Part shown: piece by piece, positions 63,131-64,000 of the stretch
How the letters are laid out: each line of letters opens with the position of its first letter
How positions within the stretch are numbered: position 1 is the stretch's first letter
Assembly (NCBI GenBank): GCA_014526335.1
Contig: JACTAT010000012.1
Location: 1,149,318 to 1,213,317 of the forward strand
Direction of reading: 5' to 3'
Length of the DNA stretch: 64,000 nt
Origin: Chrysaora quinquecirrha
Taxonomy: Eukaryota > Cnidaria > Scyphozoa > Semaeostomeae > Pelagiidae
Made by a program: the position numbers and the translations under genes
The notes under the pieces: model-generated
Seen by the model: only the letters and a program-made list of their open reading frames with translations
Told to the model about the DNA's origin: nothing
The model's database searches: none

Positions 63131-63196
63131 ATTATTATTATTATTATTATTATTATTACAGTCTATTATTATTATTATTAGTCTATTATTATTACA
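63079..63196. repeat. TTA trinucleotide microsatellite
   Basis: About 35 units with short interruptions (CAGTC, GTC) that themselves repeat. Poly-Asn and poly-Tyr frames across it are artefacts. It marks the 5' edge of the L2-like LINE. Confidence 0.95.
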
Positions 63197-63958
63197 AAGA
63201 AGGAAGTTTACTTTGCTTACAAAAGTAATTGCATGTGTATAAAAAATGCCTGCCCAAAAAAATTTTTCCACTGAGGTCACGGAGCCCTGGGCACTCGAAA
63301 TCTCGGCTTCGGCGGGAAAATGTTATATCTAATAATTTCATCGACTTGAAATTTAAGTAAAAGACTCCATTATTCAAACTTTGATGAAGTATTATTCAAG
63401 AAAACTACGAGGTAGAGATTTAGTATATTTAAGAAAAAAATTTAAACAGTACAGCGATCAAATGCAAAATTGTTTTAAACTATTTTAAACTATCTAGACT
63501 ATTTTTCTCTCAAGATGAAGCCGAGGATGAAGCAGCAAAACTTTTATTTTATGGAAAAACTTTGGCTGAAATTTTGACTTCCAAATGAGAAAACAGATAA
63601 AAGTACCGATTTTCAGGCGAATGAATCTTTTCAGGAACAAAATGATCAAGTTGGAAAGAACTAAGGAACTATCTGAAAATTATCTGGAGATGTTTTGCTT
63701 TCTAATCGACGACACGAAAATGCTCGGCAACTGAGTGAAACATTGGAATTTAACTTTTCCGTTGTACTACTTTTGTTAAAGGTTTCTGCTGAAACTAGCA
63801 AATTTACTGTTCCAATAAATGTATTAGTACCCAAATATTTTCATACAAAAAAACAATTTTGAATTCACCAACCTGAAATCTCATCTTGGGAACATTAAAA
63901 ATCTGTTTCCTCGGTTCTGAAGAGCATAACTAATGCAGCATCACACAGGTTTTTAATG
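63197..63958. other. no gene seen
   Basis: AT-rich flank. No supported exon. Confidence 0.4.
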
Positions 63959-64000
63959 GGGTTAGACTTGTTTAACCCTAGTTAGTGACTATAACAAGAC
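63959..64000 (+). repeat. 42-bp repeat, inverted partner of 20418-20460
   Basis: GGGTTAGACTTGTTTAACCC followed by TAGTTAGTGACTATAACAAG. It runs off the window end, so the element it belongs to continues beyond. Confidence 0.75.

Noticed and set aside
63079..63196. Possible CRISPR-like array
   Set aside because: Pure trinucleotide repeat in eukaryotic DNA with no spacers.
62996..63280. Poly-asparagine/poly-tyrosine ORFs on both strands
   Set aside because: Products of the TTA microsatellite.

Overview
This window is eukaryotic, intron-bearing, AT-rich animal DNA dominated by transposable elements. A cnidarian is the best guess. The reasons are DIRS-type tyrosine-recombinase retroelements with SAP-domain gags, BEL/Pao, CR1/L2-like and RTE-like LINEs, piggyBac remnants, KDZ-type cysteine clusters, and one intact secreted protein that resembles the cnidarian (jellyfish) pore-forming toxin family. 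No species can be named from sequence alone, and no rRNA, tRNA or CRISPR was seen.

Layout. 0-3.3 kb: a KDZ-like zinc-cluster exon, then a chimera of a DIRS-type gag finger with a LINE SGNH-esterase/endonuclease. 4-7.2 kb: piggyBac tail, a LINE 3' end and an unassigned coding repeat. 7.5-11.1 kb: decayed DIRS element B (SAP-gag, RT, RNase H, recombinase scraps). 11.6-12.8 kb: CR1-like LINE on the + strand. 13.9-14.4 kb: two phase-matched exons with a Psq-type helix-turn-helix. 14.7-15.2 kb: 96-bp minisatellite. 15.3-16.7 kb: DIRS C, abutting the last exon of a small spliced gene (16.7-17.6 kb). 17.8-18.9 kb: a winged-helix (SAMD1/KAT6-like) ORF and candidate exons. 20.9-21.4 kb: a second KDZ-like gene fragment. 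22.4-24.0 kb: DIRS D, in which a deletion fuses RT to recombinase in frame. 24-30 kb: satellites, a Harbinger-like MITE and LINE scraps.

30.5-32.1 kb carries the only long, intact, non-transposon ORF, the secreted toxin-like protein on the minus strand. 33-37 kb holds two foldback elements and RTE fragments. 38-40.4 kb holds short gene, gag and piggyBac fragments. 43-57.7 kb is a locus that has been duplicated. Copy A is split by a complete BEL/Pao element (45024-52244, LTRs and 5-bp target duplication readable). Copy B (56.1-57.7 kb) is the unfilled site. 57.8-63.06 kb is one near full-length L2-like LINE with poly(A) tail, EN, RT and a separate esterase ORF1, ending at a TTA microsatellite.

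Most protein-coding signal is mobile DNA decayed by frameshifts and stops. Probable host genes are few: the toxin-like gene (good), the spliced gene at 16.7-17.6 kb, the Psq gene and the winged-helix ORF (all tentative). Family names rest on motif recognition by eye; no database search was run.
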